A stretch of DNA of 64,000 nucleotides, taken from Vanessa cardui (lineage: Eukaryota > Arthropoda > Insecta > Lepidoptera > Nymphalidae). Below, piece by piece: positions 33,984 through 46,932 of this stretch. The notes under the pieces were generated by a model that had not been told where the DNA came from, searched no databases, and saw only the letters and a list, made by a program, of their open reading frames with translations. Each line of letters opens with the position of its first letter. The first letter of the stretch is position 1. The position numbers and the translations under genes are program-made. The stretch covers positions 13,888,001-13,952,000 of the forward strand of contig NC_061126.1 in the NCBI RefSeq assembly GCF_905220365.1, in the 5' to 3' direction.

Positions 33984-35065
33984 TATTCATATTCAATTCA
34001 TACTTTATTCAAGTTGCCTTTCAAGTACTTTTGAACCGCAATGGTAAAATAGCAGTTCAATATTACTGGTATTTCTATATGAAGTTCCGAAGTTTCAGAA
34101 TTTTAGTAAGAAGAAACTCAGCGATGCGATTTGGTAAACATTTACCGACTTATATTTAAAAATGGAAAATACTAGCGGTTATTTTGTTGACTTCGAATTG
34201 CATATATGTTTATATAATAAGTGACATTTGTTTTTTTATAAATATTCAAGAGCTGCGATGAAACGAACTTCTACAGGGACCGTTTTCTTCGCTCTGGGTC
34301 ACAGGAAACAAGTTCTGATGTTTTACTGAAATTAAAATGTTTTTCTAGAATCACACAATACACAAAAATCTGATAAACAAATAGAATGATAATTCTACCC
34401 GTTTTAAAGCCATTTAGTCCTATTTTTTCCAACCTTTAGTTCCTATTTTACTAACAAAACAATTCAGTTGTGTTTCCGTCGAAGTTGTCTAGGAATATTA
34501 TTGGAATCGCATAATAAGCGATATAAATAAGTAGAATTACCCTCAAGTACGATTGAACAAAGTATTATTTTTGTGAGGACCATATTATACTAATTGTAAC
34601 GAATAGTAAGTAGGCACAATATTATGAATATAATTTATTTCCTGTCCTAAGTTCAGAACCCAGAAAACGTGCGATGACGTAACTTATACGCTGGAACTTT
34701 GAAAGGAGGTAGTTCCTTTGGCCGTAAGTTTTAATGGAATACGTCTGTCACAAATGTCAAACTAAACCTAACATAATAAACATTTGTGTTTACTAGAGGC
34801 ACACGCCGCTCCATGCACACTGAACTGAGCCTGTCACAAAAATCCAATGCAATTTTACTATAATAATGTATGTTTAACAAATAAATATGCGTTAGTCTAG
34901 TATGTATGAAATAATGCTATGGATATCACGGATTTGATCCCACAATAATTTTAGGATGAAGTTGAAACTGAAGAGCTTGCATACAATTCGTATTCTATAA
35001 TTCAACTCCATAAAAGAGCCAATTAAAAAGTAACTTATATCTGAGCTTAGGGATTAAGCTGTTTT

Positions 35066-35070
<5 letters not shown>
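33984..35070. other. Unassigned AT-rich DNA
   Basis: No gene or repeat recognised. Confidence 0.35.

Positions 35071-35105
<35 letters not shown>
35071..35105. repeat. (TA)n microsatellite
   Basis: About 17 TA units directly abutting the CAA-rich tail of the next SINE-1. Confidence 0.95.
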
Positions 35106-35107
<2 letters not shown>

Positions 35108-35414
35108 ACAACAACAACAACAACAGCCTGTAAATTCCCACTGCTGGGCTAAAGGCCTCCTCTCCCTTTGAGGAGAAGGTTTGGAACATATTCCACCACG
35201 CTGTTCCAATGCGGGTTGGTGGAATACACATGTGGCAGAATTTATATGAAATTTGTCACATGCAGGTTTCCTCACGATGTTTTCCTTCACCGCTGAGCAC
35301 GAGATGAATTATAAAGACAAATTAAGCACATGAATCAGCGGTGCTTGCCTGGGTTTGAACCCGCAATCATCGGTTAAGATGCACGCGTTCTAACCACTGG
35401 GCCATCTCTGCTCC
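35106..35414 (-). mobile_element. SINE-1, full length, well preserved
   Basis: The most intact SINE-1 here. In reverse: (ACA)n, CAGCCTGTAAATTCCCACTG, CTCCTCTCCCTTTGAGGAG, TTCCAATGCGGGTTGGTGG, CCTTCACCGCTGAGCACGAG, the B-box complement GGGTTTGAACCCGC and the A-box complement CCACTGGGCCATCTC. It inserted in or next to a TA repeat, so any target duplication (TATATA on both sides) is ambiguous. Confidence 0.95.
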
Positions 35415-35990
35415 TATATATAATTAATAATTATATTATATCTTATTCGAGTGGATCATGTAAATTTAGCGTTTTCGAATATGGTATAATTATTTTATGA
35501 TTTTGGTTGTTGGAAAGGAAAATTTCTTGGAAATGTATGGAATGAGAATAAGACTTTATGATTAAATCTATTTTATATACTTTAACTATGTTAAATTTAA
35601 AATTAAAAAAAAGAAAAAAAGTCTGAATAATAAGTAGCAAAGAAAACAGCCAAGTAATGTCACACAAGGGATTTTAGTCTAAAAGTATAAGTACCGCTGA
35701 TGTAACATCTATTCGAATTACGTGATTCTCTTCAAAGGAACATTTTTGTTGATATATTTAAAGGTATGTTACCCTGGGGTAACTTTAGCAATAGCGACTG
35801 GAGCGATTTAGTACAAAGACGCGCAATAAAATTAAGATGGAATAATTTTTAGTAATCTTATAGAGTTTAACATATCAGTTTTAATTCAGATGAACACATT
35901 TTAAGACCAGTAAGTAGCGTAACTGCAGGTTTTGATAATAAGTGCTCTAGTAGTGTTTTATTTTTGATGTACAAAACGATTGTTTTATAT
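35415..35990. other. Unassigned AT-rich DNA
   Basis: No gene seen. Confidence 0.4.
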
Positions 35991-36200
35991 TCATGAATTT
36001 ATATTAATATTATAAATGTCAAAGTAACTCCATTTGTCTATCTGTCTGTGTTACGCTCTTTCACGACCAAAACCGCTGAATTTGATAAAATTTTGGTATG
36101 AAGTAAATTTGAAATCTAAGAAAGAACGTAGGCTCCTTTTATTGCCTGACACATGAAAACCAACCACTAAAAGGCGTGCGAAGCCGTGGACGACTACCAG
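35991..36200 (+). mobile_element. Non-autonomous Helitron
   Basis: The 5' region has TATATTAATATTATAAATG and GTCTATCTGTCTGTG; the 3' end has GGCGTGCGAAGCCGTGG then GACGACTACCAG and T, where CCAG replaces the usual CTAG. The body block CACGACCAAAACCGCTGAA matches the other copies. The exact 5' start is uncertain by about 10 bp. Confidence 0.65.
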
Positions 36201-36639
36201 TACGTAAATAAGTCAAATTTTGTCCTTGTGCATGCAACACCATTGTTTAGAGGATGACGTCACTTTCTATTAAATATAAGCTCAGCGATTTTGACGAACA
36301 AACTTCTTCTTAAGTATTTTTATGGTCTTAAACAATTACACGGTATAAAATACGAACTTGATACTTTAAAAAATTACGTGCTTTTAAAACAAAAATACTT
36401 TTTTCGATAAATATAAGTCAAAACTTGTAACATATGGCGACATGACGCTTCGCTCTCTGGTAGACAATAAATCAACGGTGTTACGTATCACGTAGCAACA
36501 AGCCAATATGTGTTGCAGTTATGTAAGGTACTTGTAAAATCTTGACAGTATTATACTTGAAGCATATGTACTAAAGCATAGTTTCTGACCATAACTATAT
36601 TCTGCCTTTAGGTAAAAAGTTATTCAATTTATACCTAAT

Positions 36640-36815
36640 CATCAGATATTCTGCCGCCAAGCAGGAAAACTTGGTAATGTTATTTTCCGGTTTGAAGGGT
36701 AAGTGAGCTAGTGTAACTACAGGCACAAGAGGCATGACATTTTAGTTTTTAAGGTCGATGGCGCATTGGCAAAATAGGGGATAGTTAAAGTTTTCAACAG
36801 CGCCAATGTCTACGT
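36640..36815 (+). repeat. Rep-A repeat, 3'-truncated
   Basis: TCATCAGATATTCTGCCGCC, CCGGTTTGAAGGGTAAGTG, CTAGTGTAACTACAGGCAC and GGCGCATTGGCAAAATAGG match Rep-A in order. The final GACCACTTACCATC block is missing. Confidence 0.7.
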
Positions 36816-37394
36816 AACAACTTAAAATTATTTAAAATCTCTATATACATATATATACGAAACAAAACCTAATATTTCCATTAGATTTCATTACAATATT
36901 TCGAGAAGAAATTTTTGGAACTCTTATAAAATTTATTTTATTATGATTTAGAGGAGGCGTCAAAAAAATTATATAATATAAATTGCCATCTTAAATGGTA
37001 ATCCTTCGTCCATCATAATTAACAATTTACTATCGCTCACGCATTCATGCTACGCATTGTAATCAGATTATTTGCAATTTCTATGTGTAAATCATAAATT
37101 CACAATATGTTAGTACCATAAACGAAATTATAAATCCAAAAATTACCACTACCGTCGAGTCAATAAATCTTATTATTATTAGTCGAATGTATTCGTGAAA
37201 CCGTGATGTATCTAAATTGCCTTGCCCTTAATAAAAATATATTTTAATAAAACCTTTTTGGACGCTGTTATTTAAATTTCAAGATCTAGATAAAAAAATT
37301 CCGATTCACAAATAATTTCACGAGGGTCACCTTAATTTACTTTTATTATGCACAAATATTCAGCTCAAAGTTCTGGTTAAGTATGACAAATAAT
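36816..37394. other. Unassigned AT-rich DNA
   Basis: No gene seen. Confidence 0.4.
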
Positions 37395-37570
37395 TAATGG
37401 TCGTTGGAGCAGACAATTTCTAAAGTGAAAACCATGCAGATTGGCCTAAAGAAGGCATTATGCGATTGGACGCAAAAACAGAAAACAAATGCTGGCTGCG
37501 TGCATAAGCTTAGATGCATCTTAGCTGAGACCTACGTCTAGTAGGTATTGACACAATTGGCATCACCATA
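37395..37570 (+). repeat. Interspersed repeat, RTE-associated type
   Basis: GCGATTGGACGCAAAAACAG, GCATAAGCTTAGATGCATC, GCTGAGACCTACGTCTAG and TTGGCATCACCATAG resemble a repeat I associate with lepidopteran RTE-type elements. There is no second copy in this window to compare. Confidence 0.35.
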
Positions 37571-37770
37571 GTCATTAGACGGTGAAGACAGATGAACTGA
37601 TTACCTAAAGTAGGGGTTTAAATCCTAATGTGCGTGGAAGAAGGACACAAAACTTTTACGAACTTTAGGAGAAACCTGTCTAGCAATAGATTACAATATA
37701 TATGAAGATGATAAAGTACTTTGAATGTCTGTTGATGTTGTACTTGAGCCCTTTTAATGCTAGCATAGCA

Positions 37771-37794
37771 ATCTGTAACGTCATCGTTACAGAT
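37771..37794. repeat. Small perfect hairpin
   Basis: ATCTGTAACG and CGTTACAGAT are exact inverted repeats around TCAT. Confidence 0.85.
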
Positions 37795-38121
37795 ACTGCA
37801 GGAAACAAAATAGGTAACAAAAACAAATTAGTTTGTTTTGAAGGTATTTCAACAGCAGAGAAGTAACTACTCAATCATGTTTATGTCTCGATTTAATTCT
37901 GCTTCTCTCGTGAGTATATTGTAATTATACAAGATAAAATGAATATTAATGATACCTGTATGTTTATTAGTCACTCGTAATTAATCACCTCCGTGTCGCA
38001 ATAATTATCACGTCACCGGAACGTCGAACTGTCTCCTACATCTGAGAGATGATTGATTATGAAGAAAAAACTGTTTGTTTTGAAAATAAAAAAATATCAT
38101 TAGAACCAGTTTTCTAAAAAC

Positions 38122-38398
38122 CGACTCATTCGATAAGATCGCAAATCCATATGTCCTGGGTTTATCAGCTCGAATAATTTTTTCGGGGTCATCTCTTTAA
38201 AAAATCTCCGTAATATTTTGGAGTCTGGAAATCGAAAGCGTTTCTTGGAGAACACGTAAAGCTGTCCCAGAACCTGAACTTTTTCTGGTCGTGCCGGATA
38301 TATCGTCCCATCGGATTATGAAAGTAAGGGATTAGAGACTACACCTTTGTTTGTGGACACTTATGCATAGTCTCTGTTATGATAAGCTCCCCCTTCTA
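38122..38398 (+). mobile_element. SINE-3, body present, head decayed
   Basis: The order is: a decayed tRNA-like head (GATCGCAAATCCATATGTCC), GGAGTCTGGAAATCGAAAG, GGAGAACACGTAAAGCTG, CCTGAACTTTTTCTGGTCG, CCCATCGGATTATGAAAG and GAGACTACACCTTTGTTTG. The same blocks occur in reverse at 44510-44780. Confidence 0.6.
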
Positions 38399-40367
38399 TA
38401 CCGATAAGGGAGTATAAGTAGGGAGTTAAGTATGCAAGATAAAATATTAAAAATATTATTTGTGTTCTATACCGACATGTACCAAATAAACCGAATATTT
38501 TCCGCGTTCTCATCTCGGTAAGTATCTACCCCGTCATACATTACGTGACGTATCTGTTTAATTTAATTCCGTATTTATATATTCCATTAGCGTAGCAGTA
38601 CATAATAATGTGTCTTTGATCTACGGAATAATTATTCGTAAATTAAAGGATGACGTATGATCATTTCTCTTGTAGAACATTAATAATTGATTAGCCGCAT
38701 GAAAGCCTTAGCTTGAGACAGGGCACTGGTATGTTTGGATTCTAGTATTCGCATAGTGTGACAGAAACAACTATGAGAAATCACACAAGTGTATGCACTA
38801 ACACTTTCTATTTCTCAGAATTATAATTCAATAGGATACCAAATCTGGCACAATCATAAATAGATCAGACGAAGAATTGATGATGTTATACGAGCTTGCC
38901 GCAGCACGAGTATACACACTTCCATCTTGCAGCCACCGGCCTATAGATTAAACCCAAGATGGGATTTTTAGCCTTTAAAGCGTACTTACAAATGTATCTT
39001 AACTACTCATACACTTTTGAATCCATACCCAACAGTGTGTTTAGAAGCTGAAAAGTGCTGGAACAGCTCCATTCTCATATGTTTTCATATTTTGTATTTG
39101 TTATCCTATACTAAGACAGTTCACATACTAAGAAAATAATTAATATATAAATTTTTTTTCTTAAATTACATCGTAATTAGATATCGAATAGAGATTTTAA
39201 TATATTGCAAAGTAAGTATTTTATAATAAACGTCCATATATTTGTCATAAAGTTTAGGGGCATCCTTTAAAATACCGACCCATATAATAAGATCAGCTCG
39301 TAAAAAGGAGTAAAGTCTTCGTAAGCATTTTAAAGATATTTTACGAGTTTATACTCCATTACAGAAAAAACAGGAAATTTTTGAGGAGATCAATTAGAAA
39401 GAAAACGCCTTTAATTCAACCATGTTTAACACAGAATATGTTAAATCTATAAAATAATTATAAGTAAATGTCCTAGCTCGTAAATATGCCAATGATGCGT
39501 CAGATTTCTTCTTCTCAAATTCGATCTGTGATTTTTGTATCAATTCAAACTCAAACTTTTACAAACTTTCATTTAACATCAACTATTATCATATTATCAT
39601 TAAATCGGTTTTTGCAACTGAACATTAAAATAAGTCAACTGACTGAATGAGCTGTTTAGTGTACTTTTGGAAACTGGTGATATAAAAATGGCCCACTGGT
39701 GAGAACGAGTGCAATTTAACTGATGATTGTGGTTTAAACACAGATTGCTGATTTTTTTTTGTGTTCAAAACATCATAATAAAATCTATATGTGACTAAAT
39801 TTACTAATGCCACGTGTTTCGTTTTTCTTGTATTTTTTCTTATTTAATAAAATATGATAGATATTATGATAGATTCGAAAACTTATAATATTCTTTGAAC
39901 AGTATTCTGATATTATATTTAAATTTTCTATTTCTAAACCATAACAAAAACTTGTCGTTTAATTTCGAAAATAATTTTAATATTCAATATCTTAAATAAA
40001 AAAATACTTTTAAATCAATGAATTCAATGTTTTCCACTGAACTTGATCTGAGTTAACTTAGTGTCCTCTATCAAAACTTAAAGATTGTAAGTATGAACTA
40101 TAATGGCAATAATGACAGCATTCGACCCAATAGTCTTTTCTTCAAGCTATTTTGAAACTACTTATTAAGTCAACAGAGGCTCCGAGTGCTGGCAGCTACT
40201 TCGACGTCTAACTTTGGACATACAATGGGAAAATGGTACAAGTGTTTTGTGCTCTTTATCGTGATGTATCGATTTCGTTGTTTACTATGATTTCTATACT
40301 ATAAAACGTTTTATAATATAATGTAGGGCAAATATTTGTACACCATGATTTCTTTTCTTTAGCGGTT
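38399..40367. other. Mostly unassigned AT-rich DNA
   Basis: No gene seen. CACGAGTATACACACTTCC at 38907-38925 may be a small SINE-3 fragment in reverse. GGTAAGTAT at 38519 is a good splice-donor match, but the 28 open codons before it are not convincing. Confidence 0.35.
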
Positions 40368-40512
40368 GTTACTCAGGTGTTAGGCATAAATAACTGTTTT
40401 TCCTTGAAGTCCAAACAATCTTTATACCTTATTTCTTCAAATTTGCTTCTGTAGTTTGGCCGTAAAAAGTAAAAGACGGAGAGACAGAATTACTTTCAAA
40501 TTTAACATATTA
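40368..40512 (-). mobile_element. Helitron fragment, decayed
   Basis: GTTAGGCATAAATAACTG, CTTGAAGTCCAAACAATC and CAAATTTGCTTCTGTAG followed by GGAGAGACAGAATTAC keep the order of Helitron body blocks. Both termini are eroded. Confidence 0.45.
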
Positions 40513-42118
40513 ATATAAATACTTTACTTGGTGTTAAAATGGAAACAAAGATATATTTATACAAGCTGTATTAAATACGTGATAGTAAAAAAACCCTTCT
40601 AAAATTATTTTAGATTAAATTAAAAGTAACATTTCAAAGAGTTGTGAAAAGCGTTATTTGAATTCTAGCCTTTGTGTAAGACCACGAGCTACTGAAAAGG
40701 TTTGAATGGAACATCAAAGTCGGACCAAATTAGGTAGTTTGCGGTGCGCTGACAGCGACCGTGGAATAGAAGTATTTTAATTTAATCTAGTAACCTGCAT
40801 TCTCTGATTGCACGAATCTGTAACAAAGGAAAAACTATTAAAATTCAATTGTCTATTTCGAAATGGAGGACGGAAATGAATATAATTTCTAAGAATAAAA
40901 GTAAATTGTTGTAAATTTTTATAACGGTATATAACACAGCGATAGTGTCTCATCGTATTTTTTAAGAATAGCTTGTCAGTTTTTCTTGTATAAATAAATA
41001 AATGAAATGGATATAATTTATTTATGATTTATGTATTATTGTAGTCGACTACGTGTTCTTGTTATTCAGTCTGAATAAATAGTTATAGTTATATCTGACT
41101 GAATATTTATAATATGTATATATTGGTAGTTTTATTAATTTATAGGTCTATTAATCGTTTTTTTTTAAGAAAAAGAAAGGAAAGATCGAATCAAAGCAAA
41201 GTATGACTGTTACAAAATTTACGTAGATACTATTAACTTTAGTTCTTCTTGTATGACTTATATGTATACGGACTTCCAAAATGGGTACATTGTTTGCAGG
41301 TAATCACAAGCCTTAGCCAAGATATTACTACTCTTAGAAATATTAAAAACCAAGGAAGGTTTTGAGTATGTGAAGCTCGATCCAATTATGTGGAGATAAA
41401 AATGTTGAATCTTATCAACTGTAATAATATGACATTATAATGTATTGGGTAAGGCTCATAGATTATACCAATCACCAGACCCATCTTCACACGGATACCA
41501 TTCACATCGTATAAATCTTTTTTTGTTTTTTCTTAGAATTGGTTCATTGATTGCCTCCTGAATACAAACAAACAATTCGTACCTATTTATAATTTTGATA
41601 CAGATAAGTGAAAACTAGCATAAAGTGTTTTCTCACTTTCTGAGCTAAGGCTAAAAAATCCAATTTACGATTTGATTTCACCTTTGATTGGCCACTTTGT
41701 CCAGTTTATTTTTACAAAGGTATATTTGGTTGGATCCATCTATTTCATCGAAAGAATTGTACAGTATTGTAACATTTAAAAAATACTATATCGAAAAACC
41801 ATTTCTATCGTTAAAAATACATACATTACTTGTATGTAAATTGAAAATGTAGATAATGTAGATATGTCTTTGTCAGCGTTATAGTATAGTGGTTCCTCAT
41901 TAGCACTCCATATTGGTAAATACCTTTATTATCATTAAATTATGACTAAAGTATCATAATGAAAATAAATTAGGGCATACAATGTATGTTTTTTTTACTA
42001 TATTAGCCGACTTACATACATATTGATAAAATATTATATCAGCATAGTCATCACTTTTTATACTCATATTCTAAGGTATTCTTTTAGTCAAAAGAATTAT
42101 CCATTTTTTTTATATTAT
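40513..42118. other. Unassigned AT-rich DNA
   Basis: No gene seen. An acceptor-like TTGTTTGCAG at 41291-41300 is followed by 20 open codons and is not convincing. Confidence 0.4.
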
Positions 42119-42240
42119 AGGTGGTAAACGAGCGGGAGAAGGCTCTTCTCATGGAAAGTAATTACCACCATTGACATCTGCAACATCACAGGGGGCTTGC
42201 AGGCGCGTTGTCTGAAAGAGTACGTTCTTTTCTTGTATGT
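42119..42240 (+). repeat. Rep-C repeat, copy 1
   Basis: AGGTGGTAAACGAGCGGGAG, AGTAATTACCACCATTGAC, ATCTGCAACATCACAGGGG and CTTGCAGGCGCGTTGTC correspond in order to the copy at 44395. Confidence 0.55.
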
Positions 42241-42661
42241 TCCATATATATCATGAGAAAGGAGTCTTTGTAACCGTGAATAGATTCTACATTAAGCGTA
42301 TTATTTTTTCCCTATCTATAATCGTAATTTATTTAAATAACTTAGACAATACCTTAAAATGATTATAACTAAGAAATTCCACCACAGTTGGAGTCAAGAA
42401 GGTGCCGGAAAGAATAAAAAAGATTAAACTTAATAATGAAACTTGCGTAGTATTACAATGAATAAAACTCCACTCAGTAGGAGAAAGATAAAAGCGATCT
42501 GGAAATGTTGAAAGCACTAATTAGCGGCGGTCACGAAAATCTCCGAGAAACGTCCGGAACTAAAGTAATTAATTGAAGAAGTTCCGTCCAGTATTTCAAC
42601 GGTCATTCTACAATATTCTTAAATACTATTGTATACTTGCATACACTTAATAATATTTATA

Positions 42662-42790
42662 TCTATACACATATATATATCGAGTGTCTATTTGTTACGT
42701 CTAATCCCTGGAGTGGCTGGACCGATTTTGATGGGATTTTCGCTGGTAGAAAGCAGATGCAATGAGGAGTTATTTGTTTAATATAACATA
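42662..42790 (+). mobile_element. Helitron 5' fragment
   Basis: TCTATACACATATATATATC follows host A. GTCTAATCCCTGGAGTGGC and GACCGATTTTGATGGG are blocks seen near the 5' end of lepidopteran Helitrons. No 3' end was found. Confidence 0.5.
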
Positions 42791-43207
42791 AGAAATATAA
42801 TCAGCATTCAGAACTCTATTATTTCAACTCTTCTGTTGCTTGCAAGATTGTAGAAATTAAATAGCATCATTTGCATCTATTATGGTTATATTTTTTATTT
42901 ATTATAAAATGTTAAATATGGGCGTAAATAATATTTTTTATTTTAGCCCAAACAAAACCCTACCAGAAATTCCAAGGCCCGAAAAAGCAATCAAAACTGA
43001 TAGAACCCATTATTAAATGAAGATTAATGGTTCACGTTTTATTTTATCGACGGAGGCAAATTACTGTCCGATCTCCTTAAGATATTATTTTAAATTGCCT
43101 ATCGTTTTGTCTTGTAAACGAGGAAATCTTGGAGTGTTAAAATAATATTACTGAGGTTAACATTATGGTATATCTTGCATTTATTTCTTGAGAAATTCGA
43201 CAATTTT

Positions 43208-43352
43208 ACAACACCAACAACAGTCTGTAAAATTCCCACTGCTGAGCTAAGGCCTCCTCTCCCTTGGAGGAGAAGGCTTGGAACATATTCCACCACGCTG
43301 TTCCAATGAAAGTCGGAGGAATTCACATGTGGCAGAATTTCTATGAAATTAG
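43208..43352 (-). mobile_element. SINE-1 3'-half fragment
   Basis: CAACAACAGTCTGTAAAATT, GCCTCCTCTCCCTTGGAGG, CCACGCTGTTCCAATG and CACATGTGGCAGAATTTC match SINE-1 in reverse. The copy stops before the head, as in 5' truncation. Confidence 0.85.
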
Positions 43353-44394
43353 ACTAAGACTTGGATTTTTCCGGTACTTGAGGTTATTACAGACACTAAA
43401 AAATGTCCAGGTAAGGATATCTTTCGCATTGGCTAATATAATTCTCATAATCATGAGATATTTTAGTATAATTCCTTTTTTAAAAATAAAAGTCTCTCGC
43501 TGAAAACATAGCTATACTTAAAGCAAAGATTTCCTTTAAGAAAGCAGGTGGACTAATTTTCATTGCACAATCTTTCCAATATTTTCTTTCCATTCTCTTA
43601 ATTCACAATCAGCTTTCTTGTTTCTTTTTAGACCACTGGGATTGTCTGATGCTGGCACGAACCTTGTGGCTGGTAATTGATTTTCCTGGTAATCTGAACA
43701 GCGATTAAGCAAAGTAATGCCGCTTCATAAAAGCATTTTGCAATATTCTTGCCTACTTCCACCCGGCTAAAATTTTCACTGTAAACATTTTCTCTCCAAA
43801 TGTATATTTAATTTATTTAACCTTTAATGAAAATATTCATCCTAATACCAACATGTTATACAATATTGTTATTGTTTAATTTTCTCGTTTCACCCACGTA
43901 ATTTATCGAGGAATTCTCGACAGGCTTTTCCAGAAATTATGATTACCATCATTATCGTCATTGCGACATGCAACAGGAATATTTAATAATAATAAAATTG
44001 TGTCTCTCAATCGTTGAGTGCAAGATATTATAAGATACATAATTCATTAGAAAAATAAAAATGTGAATAATTTCTTCATTATTTGTCAAGAAAGATATTC
44101 GAGCCGCTTAGAAAGGGTCAGCCAGAAGGACTTTCGCTTTCCCCGACTTTGTAACTTATACAGAAGTTCCTCCTTAATAATAGAGCTTGAGGCGACTTTC
44201 GTTTCCAACAAATTTATTCATTACCTTTCTTTGGAACGGTAAATCATTAAGTAACCGTAATATTTACAATTCATATGTATAAAAAATACATTATTTATAT
44301 CTTTGTTACGTATGTATATAATAATATCTTCCTGGCGTTTCAGACATTGGCCAAACACACTGGACATATTGTAGTGGACATGTCATTTGATGTT
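43353..44394. other. Unassigned AT-rich DNA
   Basis: No gene confirmed. A strong polypyrimidine acceptor (TTCTTGTTTCTTTTTAG) ends at 43631 and is followed by 41 bp before a GTAATT donor; it is listed among the rejected items. Confidence 0.3.
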
Positions 44395-44505
44395 ATAGGG
44401 GCAATGAAGTAGGAGGATGACCTGATGGAACGTGATTACCTCCGCCCATATTTATCTGCGACACCTGGGGCGTGCAGGTGCGTTACCGGCCTTTAAGGAA
44501 AGATG
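44395..44505 (+). repeat. Rep-C repeat, copy 2
   Basis: CTGATGGAACGTGATTACC, ATCTGCGACACCTGGGGC and GTGCAGGTGCGTTACCGGCC parallel copy 1. It abuts SINE-3. Confidence 0.55.
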
Positions 44506-44509
44506 TTAA

Positions 44510-44780
44510 TGTCTGTGCAAGTGCAGGTGTATTCTCTCATCTGATTGGACAGCACCTTCGATACGACGGGAAAGAGTGCAGGCACAACACCAACAATTTT
44601 ACGCTACTTTTGTTTCACGATAGTGTGCACATGTCTAACTTTTAGAAATAATCTTAATCCTGGGATGCTACTAATTTTATTTTAACGAAAGACTTAATAA
44701 CTTTTTATCGTCCGGCCTGGAGCTTCAACCCACCTCGGAATCTGCTCTTATTATCCACTAGACCAATGATGCAGTCAACA
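44510..44780 (-). mobile_element. SINE-3, nearly full length
   Basis: In reverse: CAAGTGCAGGTGTATTCTC, GACGGGAAAGAGTGCAGG, CACAACACCAACAATTTTAC, TAGTGTGCACATGTC, then the B-box complement CTTCAACCCACCTCGG and the A-box complement CACTAGACCAATGATGCAG. The tRNA-like head is recognisable but degraded. Confidence 0.65.
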
Positions 44781-46191
44781 TATAAGTATATATTTCGACA
44801 GTATTTAAAAAAACATAATATTACGAGTTCAAACACAGTCAAACACCACCGAATGGTCATGTGCGATGGCATTCTTGACCGATAAAAGCTTATTATTACA
44901 ACTGTTTTGTTTACTTCAATCGTATAACATTACGATATCTTCGAGTATTTTATTAAAATTCCGTAGTTATTGTCCTTTCAATATTCATTAATTAGAATCG
45001 TATTACAAGAAAATAGCAAAGCGAGGACATAGAATTCGTTTGGCAAACTTGTATTTTATTTGAGAGAAAGAGTAACTACTAGGTTACTTGTTGATTAAAA
45101 TTTATAGAATCTACTAGGTATACACTTTGAAATAGCTGTGTCTTTAAATTTAAAGTAATCTTGTGAAATGAAGATTCGAATGTGTCGTTGTGAAATACAT
45201 TTCAATTTAAATGTACAAAAATCCTTGTAACTGGGTTACTTATATACTCAGCGTGGATCTAGACTTTTGATGAAGTATTCGAAACGAGTGCCAATAAATA
45301 AAAATCCTAATGGAATCTCGTCGAAAAAGTTTTCGAAGGTCACAAATCTTCAATTTATCGGTCGATTCGCAAAGAGCTCGAGATAAATCTTACAATTCAC
45401 CGCCATAAAATAAGTCCTTTTGTATTTCGTTCAAGTCAGATATTTTATTACACATCAAATATATTTTTTTTCAGAATTTTCTGTAGGAATATAAATTAGC
45501 TTGTCAATTTTTTTTCAAGGTTCGACAATTCATTTGTATGTATTGCTTTTCATACAGGGATATTTAATTTAATTGCATTGAATGAATATGTCTATATAAT
45601 CTGATTAAATGGATTTCAAAGGAGTTAGCACAGTCTTTATTGTCGGTTCTTCTAGCTAGCATCTAAATTCCTAACCAGTGGTAACATTAAATTTAATTCG
45701 ATCTCGTGAAGTGAATTCTGTAGAAATTTAAATTGAAGTGCTTTTTTATTTAATGCAGATACTGTAATAGGGTATAACCAAACAGTATTTATTAACCATT
45801 CTAAAATTGCCAACGACATAAAAATCAGATCTGAAAAATTTGAGAAGAACTTGAGAAATAGTTTTTTTGGTAAAAAAAGATTTTCAAGGTGACGGATTGA
45901 TTATGATTTAGTTTTGAATGTCAGGAGAGATTGTCTTGTAAACTATAATTGTCCAAGGTCCAAGATTAAATTGTATGTGTATAGTTCCAACTTCATGTGT
46001 TTTTTTTTTCAAAAGCCGAAGGAATAATTTTCCGAATAGTTCAATGTTCATATTATAATTTAAATATGAGAGTTGCTACTTTAACGTCTTTGGGTAAGGT
46101 TTTTATGCCGCTTTAGTTCGCGCTCCCTGTGAAAGGGCATACTGTCTTAACTATATAGTAGTCTAGAAATCCTCAAAATTTCATGATTAAT
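44781..46191. other. Unassigned AT-rich DNA
   Basis: No gene seen. ACGAGTTCAAACACAGTC at 44823-44840 may be a scrap of a SINE-1 B-box region. Confidence 0.35.
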
Positions 46192-46310
46192 GATCTCGGA
46201 ATGAATTATAAACTCAAATTAAGCACATATATATAGTGGTTCTTGTCTGTGTTTGAATCCGCAATCATCGGTTAAGATGCACGCGTTCTAACCACTGAGC
46301 TATCTCAGCT
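46192..46310 (-). mobile_element. SINE-1 head fragment
   Basis: GAATTATAAACTCAAATTAA, the B-box complement GTTTGAATCCGC, ATCATCGGTTAAGATGCAC and CTAACCACTGAGCTATCTC are the 5' 120 bp of SINE-1 in reverse. The 3' part is missing, which is unusual for a retroposon and points to later deletion. Confidence 0.8.
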
Positions 46311-46932
46311 AAAAATAAAGCTAAACGTTTATTCGAATGACTCAAATTCTCACACTCTGCCAAGTCTAACTAATTTATCACATTTCTTTAGGCGTATTAT
46401 TTTAGACGAATTTCAGCAATCTTACTTTTTTCTTCCCAATTTCACATTCGTTTGGCAATTGTATATTCGTGTTTCGATTTGATTGAAAAAAAGAAGGAAT
46501 TTGTATTTCGAATTGTGTTTTTTAAGAGAAATGTCAATTGATTTGGGCGTAAGAATGAATCGTATGCCGTGACAGCAAACGCTTTGACTCCCTCGTGTGA
46601 CGTAATGTAAAGGATATTACGGCATAATTTTTGTCAGTTTCTCTTTCTCGTACGTATGCTATATACTTTGTTGCTGTATATTATCATAACAATAAGAAAT
46701 ATACATTCTTTATTGATTTCAAATGTATTTGCTGTAATGGTATTCGAGTTTTCAGGCGTGTCAATAGATGTTTCACGTTAATAATGCAGAAAGGGATAAG
46801 TAATAGTGATAACTGTTATTTACATTTTGGTCACGAGTGATTACACAATGAATATGCACGCACTGAATATTATTATTGATGAACTTAGTAAGATATCTTC
46901 CAAATCAGTTCAAATACTGGATCCTATTTCAC

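Noticed and set aside
35071..35105. TATA box
   Set aside because: It is a long TA microsatellite next to a SINE tail, not a positioned promoter element.
38431..38519. ATG-initiated frame ending at a GGTAAGTAT donor
   Set aside because: The composition is AT-driven, and the antisense strand is equally open just downstream of a SINE-3.
41301..41366. Acceptor-like TTGTTTGCAG with 20 open codons
   Set aside because: Short, unrecognised and within chance expectation.
43632..43672. 41-bp interval with a strong polypyrimidine acceptor and a GTAATT donor
   Set aside because: Too short to judge and without a recognisable peptide or partner exon.
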